Below, in pieces: positions 54,832 through 64,000 of a DNA stretch of 64,000 nucleotides; position 1 is the stretch's first letter, and each line of letters opens with the position of its first letter. The position numbers and the translations under genes were made by a program. The notes under the pieces are model-generated. The model saw only the letters and a list, made by a program, of their open reading frames with translations. It did not search any database and was not told the origin of the DNA. Source of the stretch: Bog-473 sp963728845 (GTDB lineage Bacteria > Actinomycetota > Acidimicrobiia > Acidimicrobiales > RAAP-2); NCBI GenBank assembly GCA_963728845.1, contig CAVSLS010000056.1, positions 31,597 through 95,596 on the forward strand, given 5' to 3'.

Positions 54832-56345
54832 CTACAGCACGAGGTGCTCGGCCGTTTCCGGGTTCTGCATGTTCTCGGCGATCCGCGCCGCCTCCTCTTC
54901 GGGTGACTCGTCGGTGCGCAGCAGGAACGGCGCCAGGGCCAGGCCGGCCAGGACGCACGCCGCCGCGATGAGCAAGGCCAACTGGTAGCCGTCGGTCAGG
55001 GCGCCGATGACGTCGTGGCCCTGCGCGATCAGCGACTTGGTGTGGTTGGCGGCGATCGTGCTCAGCACGGCCAGGCCCACGGCTGCCGCCATCTGCTGGG
55101 ACACGTTCACGATGCCCGAACCCAGACCGGCATCGGCATTGGGGATCTCGGACATGCCGATCTGCAGCAGCGGCATGAACGAGGCGCCGGCGCCCACGCC
55201 CAGCATGAGGAAGGCAAAGAAGATCTTCGGGAAGTAGGGCGCATCCTGACCCGCGACGCGAGCAGGACCAGGCCGCCCCACGGCGAGGAGCATGGCCGGG
55301 TACATCACCTTGATGCCGAACCGGTTGACCAGGCGCGCCGTGAGCCCGGCCGACATGGTCGCCATGCCCGCCGTCGCCGGCATGAAGGCCAAACCGGTCT
55401 TGATGGGGCTGTACCCGAGGACATGCTCGAGGTAGAGCGCGCCGATGAAGAAGGTCGAAAACATGCCCGTGGCCAGCAACCCCCGGATCGCGCTCGACCC
55501 GGTCGAGGTGCACAACTTCAGGATCCGCAGCGGCATGATCGGGTTGGCCAGTCTCGACTCGAGGAGGATGAAGGCGAGGAACAGAAGGGCGGCGACGCCG
55601 AGGATGACGAGCGTGTGCGCCGAGCCCCAACCGTCGCTCGACGCCGTGACGATGCCGTAGATGCCGACCATCAAGGACAGCGTCACCAGCACGGACCCGA
55701 CCACGTCGACGCCCTGTTTGATACCCAGGCCGATGTTCTCCACCACCAAGAGGCGGCCCAGGATCAGCGTGGCGATGCCGATAGGCACGTTCACGAAGAA
55801 GATCCAGTGCCAGCTCAGTGCCTGCGTCAGCACCCCACCGGCGAGGAGCCCGATGGAGCCGCCGCCGACGGCGACGAAGACGTAGGCGCTCATCGCCTTC
55901 GCCCGCTCGACCCGGCTGGGGAACTCGGTGACGATGATGGCGACGATCACCGAGGAGGACAGCGCCCCGCCGATTCCCTGCACGAAGCGCGCCGCCACCA
56001 ACATGGCCTGGCTGTCGGCCGAACCGCAGGCGATGGACGGAGCGTGAACAGCGCCACGCCCGCCAGGAACACCTTCTTGCGTCCGATGAGGTCGCCCAGG
56101 CGTCCCGCCATGAGGAGGAAGCTCCCGAAGCTGATCAGGTAGGCGTCGACGACCCAGGTCAGGCCGGACTGGGTGAAGTGCAGGCTGCGCTGGATGTCCG
56201 GGAGCGCCACGTTGACGATGGAGCCGTCGAGCGCGTTCATGAACATGGCGAGGCAGACCACGACCAGGGCTATCCAGCGCCGGCGGTCGCCGGCGGGGCT
56301 CTGGCGGCCCGGGCGGGCGCAATCGTCCCGTGGGTGGATAGTCAT
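54832..56345 (-). CDS. MFS multidrug exporter, DHA2 (EmrB/QacA) type, one frameshift
   Basis: About 503 residues, 14 membrane segments. Motif D1 NALDGSIVNVALPDIQRSL, motif A MAGRLGDLIGRKKVFLAG, then after a break near 56035 motif B-like AARFVQGIGGALSSSVIVAI and motif C region GLLAGGVLTQALSWHWIFFV. Proton-driven export of drugs or hydrophobic compounds. ATG 56345 lies within a palindromic operator and is divergent from a MarR gene, so repression by MarR is probable. Confidence 0.9.
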
Positions 56346-56361
56346 GGTTTCGTGACTATCC
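56336..56361. promoter_or_regulatory. palindromic MarR-type operator
   Basis: GGATAGTCA (56336-56344) and TGACTATCC (56353-56361) are perfect 9-bp arms separated by 8 bp. The left arm covers the MFS start codon, and the site lies just before the MarR gene. Sole strong palindrome in the divergent gap. Confidence 0.7.
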
Positions 56362-56426
56362 TAGAGGGGTGATGGATATGGACGCACAGGGGAGGGGCGA
56401 ACGGGTTTGGCGGCGCCGGGCTCGTG

Positions 56427-56870
56427 ATGGCCCGGGCCGCCGCCTCGTCGACGACCGGGACGATCGTGCTCCTGACCCGACTGGCCCGCGCCGTTTTCCT
56501 CCGCAGCTCCGTCGACCTCGTGGGGATGAACCTCAAGAACATGGTCGTCCTGGCCTACCTGCGCGACCATCCGAGCGCGTCGCAGCAGGTGATGACCGAG
56601 GACCTCTCCATGGACTCCAACACGGGTGTCCTCGTGCTCAACGACCTCGAGGACCTCGACTACGTGGAGCGACGGCGGGACCCCGCCGACCGCCGACGCC
56701 ACATCGTGGACATCACCGACCCCGGCCTCGAGGCGCTGGAGCGGGCAGAGGCGGCGCAGGGGAGCATCGAGGACGAGATCCTCGGTGGATTGACCGCAGC
56801 CGAGCGGGCGATGTTCCGGAAGCTGTTGGTCAAGGCGCTCGAGGACCATCTCCCGACGGGGTCGTCATGA
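56427..56870 (+). CDS. MarR-family transcriptional regulator
   Basis: About 147 residues. Winged helix: MNLKNMVVLAYLRDHPSASQ, VMTEDLSMDSNTGVLVLNDL, EDLDYVERRRDPADRRRHIV with the RRRDPxDRR wing of MarR proteins, then the C-terminal dimer helix LTAAERAMFRKLLVKALED. I use ATG 56427 (GTG 56424 is possible), but no ribosome site precedes it. A better site, GAGGGG, precedes ATG 56369/56375 in another frame, so one indel may hide about 18 N-terminal residues. Divergent from the MFS exporter. Confidence 0.85.
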   Translation: MARAAASSTTGTIVLLTRLARAVFLRSSVDLVGMNLKNMVVLAYLRDHPSASQQVMTEDLSMDSNTGVLVLNDLEDLDYVERRRDPADRRRHIVDITDPGLEALERAEAAQGSIEDEILGGLTAAERAMFRKLLVKALEDHLPTGSS

Positions 56871-56909
56871 CGTCCGCTCCGGCCAATGTCGGTGCGCCTC
56901 AGAAGCGGG

Positions 56910-57774
56910 TCACCGGAGGCTCTCGAGGACGTCGCGGCGGCGGGTGAGCGCGATGAAGTGCCCCTCGCCGGGATAGCAGGTGATGGTTGCGCCCGGGATG
57001 CGCCGGACGAGCTCGCGGCCCCATGCTTCGGGGACGAGCGCGTCGGCTCCGCCCTGGAAGACATGGACCGGGATCGCGATGTCCTCGGGAGCGAATCCCC
57101 AGGGCGCACTCAGGGCCAGGTACTCGTCGACTCCCCCTCGGCCATCCGTCGCACCTTCGCCGAGGAGTGTCGGGAGCCATCGGCCGCGCTCGGTCACCGC
57201 TCTGGCTTCCTCCGCCGGCAGGTGCCGGACGGCCTGGCGCAGCAGCAGGTTCGGCGCGCCGCCGAGACAGCACCCGAGTGAGGGCGAAGTAGCCCCGGGC
57301 GGCGACGGGCATGTGCCTCGAGAGGCCGATCAACGTTCGGTCGAGCCGGTTCAGCTCCTTCCGTGTGCCGCGGTCATCGAGCGGGAGGCACCCGGCGACG
57401 ACGGCGCAGCGCACGACCCGGCGGGCAAGGGCGTGGGCGACCGCCAACGTGTACTGACCACCTTCTGACCATCCCATGACGCGGAACTCCTCGACCTCGA
57501 GGTGTTCGAGGAGCGGCACAAGATCGGCGTCCACCCAGGGGAGAGGGCCATGACCGGGCAGGCGGTCGGTGCGGCCGACCCCGGGTCGATCGGGCGAGAT
57601 GACACAGAGGCCGAGCACCCGGGCGTCCTCATCGGCGGGGCTGACATCGTGGCCACTCACGAGTCCACCGTGGCAGTTCACCACCGGTATCCCGTGCTCG
57701 TCCCCATAGAGCGTGTAGCCGATGCGGCGCCCATCGGGGAGTGCGAGCCAGTGATCACCGAGGGAGCGGGCCAT
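56910..57774 (-). CDS. alpha/beta hydrolase, one frameshift
   Basis: About 288 residues from ATG 57774. LPDGRRIGYTLYGDEHGIPV, oxyanion region VVNCHGGLVSGHDVSPAD, ISPDRPGVGRTDRLPGHG, nucleophile elbow VMGWSEGGQYTLAVAHALA. After a break near 57230 come VHVFQGGADALVPEAWGREL (acid) and CYPGEGHFIALTRRRD (His). Typical of proline-iminopeptidase-like or haloalkane-dehalogenase-like soluble hydrolases. Substrate unknown. Convergent with the MarR gene. Confidence 0.85.
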
Positions 57775-57952
57775 GCGGAGACCCTATTGAAGACGGGCGG
57801 GTGCCCGGGATGCCTCCTCCACCATTGAGATCCGGATGAGGGCCCCACGACGAACACCAATGGTGAAGATCCTCTCGACGTACGGCGAGGCCCGGCCTCT
57901 GTCGACCGCGGGAACCGACGATCGGGCCACGCGGCGCCCGGGTGACTGGGTC

Positions 57953-59243
57953 ATGACCCGGTTCGCCCGGCTTCTATCCATGTCTTCTTCCGGCGGGTTG
58001 AGCTCGAGGGCGGCGAGAACCTCCCCGCCTCCGGGCCGGTGGTGCTGGTGGCCAACCACATCAACGGTCTGGTCGACGGCCTCCTGCTGATGGCGACGCT
58101 GAGCCGGTACCCCAGATTCCTCGGCAAATCGACCCTCTTCAAGATCCCACCGCTGTGGCCCTTGCTGAAACTGGCGGGCGTGATCCCGGTCTTCCGCACC
58201 ATCGACGGCGTGCCGGGCGATCACAACGTGTCCGCCTTCGCCACGTGCCACGACCTCTTGAGGAGGGGCGGCGTGGTGGCCGTCTTCCCGGAGGGGATCA
58301 GCCACGACGAGCCGACGCTCCAGCCGTTGAAGACCGGCGCGGCCCGGATCGCCCTGGAGGCCGGCATCGACGGGGAGATCGATGGCGTGCAGTCGATCGC
58401 CGTGGGGCTCGTCTACGACGGAAGGCACGGTTTCGCTCCCGCGCTCGTGCGGGTCGGCGAGCCGGCCGACATCGGTCACTGGGTGGAGGCCTACCGGACG
58501 GACAGCCGTGAAGCGGTGCGGGCCTTCACCGATGACCTGACCGCGCAGCTGCACAGCGTGAGCCCGACCTATTCGTCGTGGGCGCAAGCCGGTTACTCTT
58601 CCGCATCGCCGAGGTCGTCGTCCGCACTCCGGGGGACCAGCTGCCGGCGGACGTCCAGCTGGCCGATCAGGTGGGTGTGGCCGCCCGTCTGGCGACGATG
58701 CCGGGGGCGGTGACGGCGCTCCGATGCAGCACCTCCTCACATCGTTCGGAGCGTACGAACGGGACCTCAGCCTGCTCGGGCTCGACGACTCCCAGCTCGT
58801 CGCCGGCTACTCCAGGGGGCGGCTGCGGCTCGCCCTCCTCTGGTCCGCGCTCAAGGCCGTGCTGGCCCTGCCCTTCGCGGCGATCGGGATCGTCATCCAC
58901 GTCGTCCGTTCCAGATCATGAAGCAGGTGGGCAAGAAGCCGACGAACGAAGGCATCAAGGCCACGGTCAAGCTGCTCGGCTGCTTCGTCCTCTTCGTCGC
59001 CATCTACGTCGTCGTGGATGTGGTCGTGGGCCACGAATACGGCCCCTGGGCCGGCCTGGTGGCCGCGCTGGCCGCACCGCTCTGTGGGTACGCCGTGGTG
59101 CGGCTGCGTGAACGCGTGCAGCGCATGGGCGGCTTCGTCAGGGCTATCGACGGGTCAAGCAACACCGAGACGTGCTCGACTCGGTCATCGCGCACCCCGA
59201 GGCCGTCGTCGTGGACACCCGCAGGATCCTGCTCGAGCCGTGA
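57953..59243 (+). CDS. PlsC-like acyltransferase with C-terminal membrane tail, frameshifted
   Basis: About 425 residues. VELEGGENLPASGPVVLVAN then NHINGLVDG (HxxxxxD-type motif I), LLKLAGVIPVFRTIDGV, VVAVFPEGISHDEPTLQPLK (motif III) and a VGLVYDG strand form the PF01553 acyltransferase. A C-terminal region of about 200 residues has three membrane segments (LALLWSALKAVLALPFAAIG, LLGCFVLFVAIYVVVDVVVG, GLVAALAAPLCGYAVVRL) and ends AVVVDTRRILLEP. Breaks near 57990, 58575, 58730, 58910 and 59150. Start uncertain. Stop overlaps the next GTG. Confidence 0.75.
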
Positions 59244-59998
59244 CGAGGGCGACGCTGCGATACGGACCCGATCGGGCACAGGTCGCCGAAGTCTGGCGAC
59301 CCCGCGGCGGGGATCGTGCGCTCCCCGTCGTGGTGCTGATCCACGGCGGCTCTGGCGCCGACTACACCAAGCGACTCATGCACAGGATGGCCAAAGCCGT
59401 CATGGCGCACGGGTGGGTGGCCTACAACATCGAGTACCGGAAAACCGGCGCGCTCGGACACGGGGGATGGCCCGCAACGTTGGACGATGTCTCCGACGCC
59501 ATCGAAGCGCTGGCGGACGTGGAGGGGGTCGATCACCGACGAGTGGCCACGGTCGGCCACTCCGCCGGCGGCCACCTGGCCCTCTGGGCGGGGTCGTCCC
59601 GGTCGACGGGACGATCGCGCACCAGGCCGGTGTCGGTACGGGTGTGCGCCACGGTCTCTCTGGCCGGCGTCGTCGACCTCGCCGCCGCCGCCCGGAGCGG
59701 GGTCGGGACGGGGCGGTGACCACGCTCATGGCGGAGTCCCGACGACGTCCCGATCGCTATGCCCTGGGTTCCCCCGCGTCGCTCCTACCACTGCACACGC
59801 CCGGAATTTCCTCCTGCACGGTTCGGCGGACACGACGGTGCCGGCGTCGCTCAGCACGGACTACGCCGAGTTGGCCCGGTCGCTCGGGGACCGCGCCGAG
59901 TACGTGCCCGTACCCGGCGCGGGGCACCTCGAGATGATCAACCCACGCCGTCGGGCCTTTCCCGAGCTCGTGGCCGGCTCAACACCGTCCTCGGCTGA
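59240..59998 (+). CDS. alpha/beta hydrolase (BD-FAE/esterase-like), frameshifted
   Basis: About 250 residues from GTG 59240, overlapping the acyltransferase stop (GTGA). Oxyanion VVVLIHGGSGADYTKRLMHR, VAYNIEYRKTGALGHGGWPA, nucleophile elbow VATVGHSAGGHLALWAG. After breaks near 59590, 59715 and 59800, FLLHGSADTTVPASLSTDYA supplies the acid and VPGAGHLEMINP the His. A further indel near 59965 gives the natural ending RLNTVLG at 59998. Carboxylesterase-like. The overlap with a lipid acyltransferase suggests lipid-ester turnover. Confidence 0.75.
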
Positions 59999-60037
59999 TC
60001 ACCGCCCCGAGCGTTGCGCCCCTTCGTGATTCGTGGA

Positions 60038-60054
60038 AGAATATGGTTCTGGTG
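60038..60054 (+). promoter_or_regulatory. half-palindrome related to the 61528 operator
   Basis: AGAATATGGTTCTGGTG matches AGAATAATATTCTGGTG (61533-61549) at 14 of 17 positions and ends at the start region of the TetR gene. Suggests autoregulation and control of the downstream acyl-CoA dehydrogenase by the same TetR protein. Confidence 0.45.
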
Positions 60055-60684
60055 ATGGAGAACGCTGTTCCACCCACCAAGGACGTGGCCGCCCGCATCG
60101 CCGCCGACACGCTGGCCAAGCGTGGCCCGACACGAACGAGGTCCGGCGCCTCCTCGACGCCGCCCTCGCCATCATGGGCAAGCACGGCACCACGGCGCGG
60201 CGTGCGTGTCGCCGACATCGTCGCCGCGGCCGGCGTGTCCAACGACACCTTCTACCGGCACTTCTCGTCGAAGGACGCCCTGGTGGTCGCCCTTCTCGAG
60301 GACGGCACCGAACGGCTCGCCAGCTACATCGCACACCAGATGAGCAAGGAATCGACAGCGGAACGTCAGGTGCGCCGCTGGGTCGAAGGGGTGCTCTCGC
60401 AGACCCGCGAGGAGGCCGCCTCCACGACGCTGGCCGTGCTCTGGAACGGGAGCAGCATCGGCACCGGGGTGACGGCCGGTCGCCACAACGCGGGTGCCCC
60501 GCTGGCCGCCCTGCTGCACGAGCCGTTCGCCGCACTCGGCAGCGCCGACCCGGAGCTGGATTCGTCCCTCGTGGCCCACGCCACCCTGGGCAAGGTGGCG
60601 GACTACCTCTGGGCCCACGCACGGCCGTCACGCGCCGAAACCGAGCACATCGCCCGGTTCTGCATCGGGGTCGCCACGCCGTGA
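60055..60684 (+). CDS. TetR-family regulator, compensating frameshifts in the HTH
   Basis: About 209 residues, ATG 60055 (60043 possible). In the continuous frame the first HTH helix is garbled, but between about 60125 and 60195 another frame reads DTNEVRRLLDAALAIMGKHG, the missing helix. VRVADIVAAAGVSNDTFYRH and FSSKDALVVALLEDG follow in frame. The C-terminal domain is helical. Stop overlaps the enoyl-CoA hydratase GTG (GTGA), so the regulator is translated with a fatty-acid catabolic enzyme it may control. Confidence 0.85.
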   Translation: MENAVPPTKDVAARIAADTLAKRGPTRTRSGASSTPPSPSWASTAPRRGVRVADIVAAAGVSNDTFYRHFSSKDALVVALLEDGTERLASYIAHQMSKESTAERQVRRWVEGVLSQTREEAASTTLAVLWNGSSIGTGVTAGRHNAGAPLAALLHEPFAALGSADPELDSSLVAHATLGKVADYLWAHARPSRAETEHIARFCIGVATP

Positions 60685-61485
60685 CCGACGCCGAACCCCT
60701 CGTTCTCGTCGACGTGGAGGACCGAATCGCCACGATCACGCTGCACCGGCCCCGGGACGGAACGCGCTGAGCCGGGCCGTGACCTTCGCCCTGTGGGACG
60801 CGGTTGCGGCCGCGGGGGAGGACCCCGGTGTCGCCGTCGTGATCCTGACCGGGGCCGATCCCGCCTTCTGCGCAGGTGTCGACCTCAAGGAGGTCACCGG
60901 AGAGTCACCGCCCAGCGCAGCGCCCCGGGGTCCCGGCGAGGGACCGGAACGGCGCGCGAACGGCCTGTACCGGTTCCTTCCCCTCATAGACAAGCCGATC
61001 ATCGGCGCCGTCAACGGCGTCGCGGTCACGGGTGGACTCGAGTCGCGCTGCAGTGCACCTTTCTCGTGGCGTCCGAGAGGCGAAGTTCGCCGACACCCAC
61101 GCCCGGCTGGGGGTCATGCCGGGGGGCGGGATGACCGCCCTCATGGCCCAGTCGATCGGGCTCGGGCGCGCCATGGAGCTTTCCCTCACGGGCAACTTCC
61201 TGACCGCCGATGAGGCGCTGCGCGTCGGGCTCGTCAACCACGTCGTACCGCACGGCCAGCTGCTGCCGTTCACCCGCCAGTTGGCCGCCGACATCGTGAG
61301 CAACGACGAGGTCAGCGTCCGCCGGCTGCCGCGCACTTTCGCCAGATCGCCAACACGGCGACCCTCGACGAGGCCCATCTCATCGAGGGGTTCATGGCCG
61401 AGAGCTGGCAGCCGGGGAGAGCGACGTGGCGGCTCGACGAGCCGAGGTCGCGGCCCGCGGCCGTCGGCTGAGCTGTGACCCGTAG
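60681..61485 (+). CDS. enoyl-CoA hydratase/isomerase (crotonase), frameshifted
   Basis: About 265 residues from GTG 60681. Crotonase fold: ATITLHRP.RNALSRAV at the start, AVVILTGADPAFCAGVDLKE (first oxyanion strand with the CAG.D.K pattern), KPIIGAVNGVAVTGGLE, then FADTHARLGVMPGGGMTAL for the second oxyanion Gly and MELSLTGNFLTADEALRVGL. Breaks near 60760, 61045, 61330 and 61420, the last leading to VAARRAEVAARGRR and a stop at about 61485. Hydrates 2-enoyl-CoA or isomerises it. Translationally coupled to the TetR gene. Confidence 0.82.
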
Positions 61486-61527
61486 AGCCGGCCCGCCGGC
61501 ACGTTCCGTCAGAAATTGAATTCTATT

Positions 61528-61550
61528 GCACCAGAATAATATTCTGGTGC
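61528..61550. promoter_or_regulatory. perfect 23-bp palindrome upstream of acyl-CoA dehydrogenase
   Basis: GCACCAGAATA, central A, TATTCTGGTGC: 11-bp arms without a mismatch, 20 bp before ATG 61571. A TetR-type operator by size and place. A 14/17 half-match lies in front of the TetR gene at 60038-60054. Position over the promoter predicts repression. Confidence 0.75.
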
Positions 61551-61570
61551 CGGACAGGAAGGGGCCTGCA

Positions 61571-62864
61571 ATGGGATGGGACTTCGAGACCGACCCCGAC
61601 TACCAGAAGAAGCTGGACTGGGCGGACGAGTTCGTGCGGGAGGAGGTCGAGCCGCTCGACTACCTGTTCCCGCACGAGCAGTTCGTGCCGTTGGACGGGA
61701 CCCGGCGGGCGATCATCGACCCCCTCAAGGAGGAGGTGCGCCGGCAGGGGTTGTGGGCGACGCACCTCGGACCCGACCTGGGAGGCCAGGGCTTCGGGCA
61801 ACTGAAGCTGGCGTTGCTGAACGAGATCCTCGGCCGGTCACCGTGGGCGTCGACCGTCTTCGGCACCCAGGCGCCGGACACCGGCAACGCCGAGATCATC
61901 GCTCACTACGGCACGCCGGAGCAGAAGGCCCGCTATCTCCAGCCGTTGCTCGACGGGGAGATGTTCTCGAGCTTCTCCATGACCGAGCCCCACGCAGCCG
62001 CGGATCCGACGCTGTTCACGACCAGCGCCGTCAACGACGACAGTGGGTCATCAACGGGTGGAAGTACTTCTCATCGAATGCGAAGACGTCGTCGTTCCTG
62101 ATCGTCATGGCCGTGACGAACCCGGAGATAGCCCGTACCAGGGCATGTCGATGTTCCTGGTGCCCACCGAGACTCCCGGGGTCAACATCGTGGCAACGTC
62201 GGTCTCTACGGTGAGCCACTCAACGAGGGCTTCCATGCGCTGATCCACTACGAGGACGCCCGGGTGCCCGAGGAGGCGTTGCTCGGCGGTGCGGGACAGG
62301 CCTTCGCCGTCGCACAGACACGCCTCGGCGGGGGCCGGATCCACCACACGATGCGGACGATCGGGATGGCCCAGAAGGCGCTCGACATGATGTGTAGAGG
62401 GCGCTCAGCCGGCAGACGGCGACGGCGTCCTGGCCGAGAAGCAGTTCGTGCAGGGCTACATCGCGGATTCCTACGCCCAGCTGGTGCAGTTCCGGCTCTT
62501 CGTGCTGTACACGGCGTGGGAGATCGACAAGTACAACGATTACAAACGCGTCCGCAAGGACATCTCCACGGCCAAGGTGATCATGCCGGGCGTCCTGCAC
62601 GACATCGCCTGGCGGGCCATGCAGGTGCACGGCGCACTGGGCACGACCAACGAGGTGCCGTTCTTCATGATGATTCACGGCGCGGCAGTCATGGGGCTGG
62701 CCGACGGTCCGACCGAGGTGCACAAGGCCACGGTGGCCCGCCAGGTGCTGCGCGACCACGAGAGCACGGACGGCATGTGGCCGACCCAGTGGATCCCGGG
62801 GAGATTGGAAGCCGCCAAGGCCAAGTTCGCCGAACATCTCGAACTGGAAGTGGGAAACCTGTGA
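61571..62864 (+). CDS. acyl-CoA dehydrogenase, frameshifted
   Basis: About 430 residues from ATG 61571 behind AAGGGG. FETDPDYQKKLDWADEFVRE, QGLWATHLGPDLGGQGFGQL, EILGRSPWASTVFGTQAPD, FSSFSMTEPHAAADPTLF (FAD-contact region), VINGWKYFSSNAKTSSFLIV, then GLYGEPLNEGFHALIHYEDA, RIHHTMRTIGMAQKALDMMC and MQVHGALGTTNEVPFFMMIH. Breaks near 62040, 62130, 62195 and 62400. C-terminal PTEVHKATVARQVL is typical of FadE-type enzymes. First dehydrogenation of an acyl-CoA; the hydratase upstream would take the next step. Confidence 0.88.
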
Positions 62865-62867
62865 TCG

Positions 62868-63917
62868 ATGTTCGGCCCGATCATCATGGACACCATGAAG
62901 GCGGCGGCCGAGCTGGCCGAGACGACGGACTCCGGCGGTGATCTGAGGGTGCGCGCCGCCGTCTGCCCGCCTATGGCCCGCCGGAGGTCGTGGAGATGCA
63001 GGATGTGCCGTCTCCGACGACCGAGGCGAGGACGGCACGGGTCCGGGTGGCGGCCGCAGCCGTCAATTATCCCGACGTCCTCTTGATCACGGACGAGTAC
63101 CAGCTCTCCGTTCCCGTGCCGTTCATACCCGGGAGCGAGTTCGCCGGCGAAGTCCTCGAGGTGGCCGACGACGTGCGCAACGTGGCGGTGGGCGACCGCT
63201 TTTTCGGGAGCACGATGGTGGGGGCGTTCGCGGAGGAGGTCGTGGTCACGGCGACGTCGTTGACCCGGATCCCCGAGGGGGTCGAGGCGCGCGACGCCGG
63301 CGCGTTCGGCGTTGCCCATCGCACCGCCTACCACGCGGTGCGCTCGTTCGCCCGGGTCGGTTCCGGGGACGAGCTGGTCGTGCTCGGCGCCGGCGGGGGA
63401 GTCGGCCTGGCGGCCGTGCAGCTCGGTGTCGTGCTGGGTGCGACCGTCACCGCCGTCGCGTCGTCGTCGGCGAAACTCGACGTGGCGAGGGCCAACGGGG
63501 CCGCCGGGCTGGTGGACCACACGGCGGGCGACCTTCGTGGGGCGCTGAAGGGTCTCCTGCCGGACGGCGCCGATGCCGTCATCAACCCGGTGGGTGGCGC
63601 CCTGTCGGAAGCGGCGCTGCGGTCGCTGCGCTACGGCGGCCGGTTCGTGACCGTCGGCTTCACGGCAGGCGGAGTTCCCCCGCATTCCGCTCAACCTCGT
63701 GCTGCTCAAGGGGATCTCCGTGACGGGCTTGCAGATACGCGATTTCGGCACCCATCGGGCCCGCGACGACGCCAGCGCAACGAGGCCGAGCTTATGGAGC
63801 TGCTCGCCTCCGGACAGGGTGACGCCGCACATCGGTGCCTCCTTCCCCCTCGCCGAAGCGGCGACTGCGCTGCGCCACGTGGCCGACGGCCACGCCGTGG
63901 GCAAGATCGTCTGCTGA
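62868..63917 (+). CDS. NAD(P)H:quinone oxidoreductase (zinc-free MDR family), frameshifted
   Basis: About 325 residues for the core. GPPEVVEMQDVPSP, VAAAAVNYPDVLLITDEYQL, PFIPGSEFAGEVLEVADDVR, VGDRFFGSTMVGAFAEEVVV, then the Rossmann motif LVVLGAGGGVGLAAVQLGVV and FPLAEAATALRHVADGHAVG near the end. The zinc-ligand Cys/His set of true alcohol dehydrogenases is absent. Breaks near 62970, 63670, 63760 and 63790. Start may be ATG 62868 (4 bp after the dehydrogenase stop) or GTG 62949. Probably in the same operon as the acyl-CoA dehydrogenase. Confidence 0.82.
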
Positions 63918-64000
63918 GAGGATCAGCTCTCGCATCACCATCGGGAGCAACCCCTCCGAGGAGCACAAATCCCAGCTCGACGGCGTTGTGTGTCCGATCC
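63918..64000. other. window end, no gene assigned
   Basis: 83 bp after the oxidoreductase stop. No start with a ribosome site, hairpin or reading frame that can be judged before the window ends. Confidence 0.4.

Noticed and set aside
1..64000. CRISPR arrays and complete defence or secretion systems
   Set aside because: No regularly spaced repeats and no cas, restriction-modification, toxin-antitoxin or secretion gene sets were recognised.

Overview
The window is a high-GC chromosomal segment of an actinobacterium. I infer the class Acidimicrobiia or a close relative, but the sequence does not prove it. The grounds are two F420-dependent enzyme families, a DUF2510 protein, a GlgM/GlgE-type alpha-glucan pathway, a WS/DGAT acyltransferase, two P450s, many acyl-CoA enzymes and frequent GTG starts. 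More than half of the genes carry one or more single-base frameshifts although domains and motifs stay intact on both sides of each break. I read this mainly as residual indel error in an assembly (for example an unpolished long-read or metagenome contig), not as decay. Frameshifted genes are reported at full inferred extent.

Layout. 1-6.3 kb: acyl-CoA dehydrogenase fragment; a minus-strand SDR / alpha-beta hydrolase / TesB-like thioesterase operon; a divergent large alpha-beta hydrolase; a CDF metal exporter. 6.3-8.4 kb: an NRAMP-related divalent metal transporter behind a structured leader that encodes a proline-rich 22-residue peptide. 8.4-12.6 kb: SDR, P450, a ClpX-type zinc-finger/HTH protein preceded by a tandem palindromic repeat, an F420 PPOX protein and a phosphoesterase. 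12.6-18.7 kb: acyl-CoA ligase with a small partner protein, DUF2510 protein, and a tight PIG-L / PhyH / PhyH / F420-LLM operon. 18.7-28.9 kb: secreted protein, methyltransferase, two DrrAB-like ABC exporters (one behind a PadR gene, one divergent from a TetR gene with twin operators), a nuclease-like DUF4268 protein and an amidase. 29-31 kb: polyphosphate glucokinase, second P450, tRNA-Arg(ACG).

31.1-45.6 kb is a segment bounded by a perfect 37-bp direct repeat of the tRNA-Arg 3' half. It holds an ISL3-type insertion sequence and a complete-looking alpha-glucan cluster: GlgX, GlgB, MalQ, GlgE, GlgP, a LuxR-type pseudo-response regulator, a CBM48 protein and a GlgM/GlgA-type glycosyltransferase. 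The minus-strand genes overlap by 4-8 bp. Together they would make maltose-1-phosphate, polymerise it, branch the polymer and take it apart again. No integrase is visible.

45.7-51 kb is a lipid-oriented group (PlsC-like acyltransferase, FadD-like ligase, alpha-beta hydrolase overlapping a WS/DGAT). 51.5-64 kb holds a VOC protein, an ECF41-like sigma factor in frame with a DUF1059 domain, an ABC solute-binding protein, a DHA2 MFS exporter with a divergent MarR regulator and a palindromic operator, hydrolases, another PlsC-like protein, and a TetR / enoyl-CoA hydratase / acyl-CoA dehydrogenase / quinone oxidoreductase group with a perfect 23-bp palindrome.

The strongest leads for follow-up are the leader peptide with mutually exclusive hairpins upstream of the NRAMP-like gene, the tRNA-bounded alpha-glucan segment, and the tandem palindromic repeat at the zinc-finger/HTH gene.
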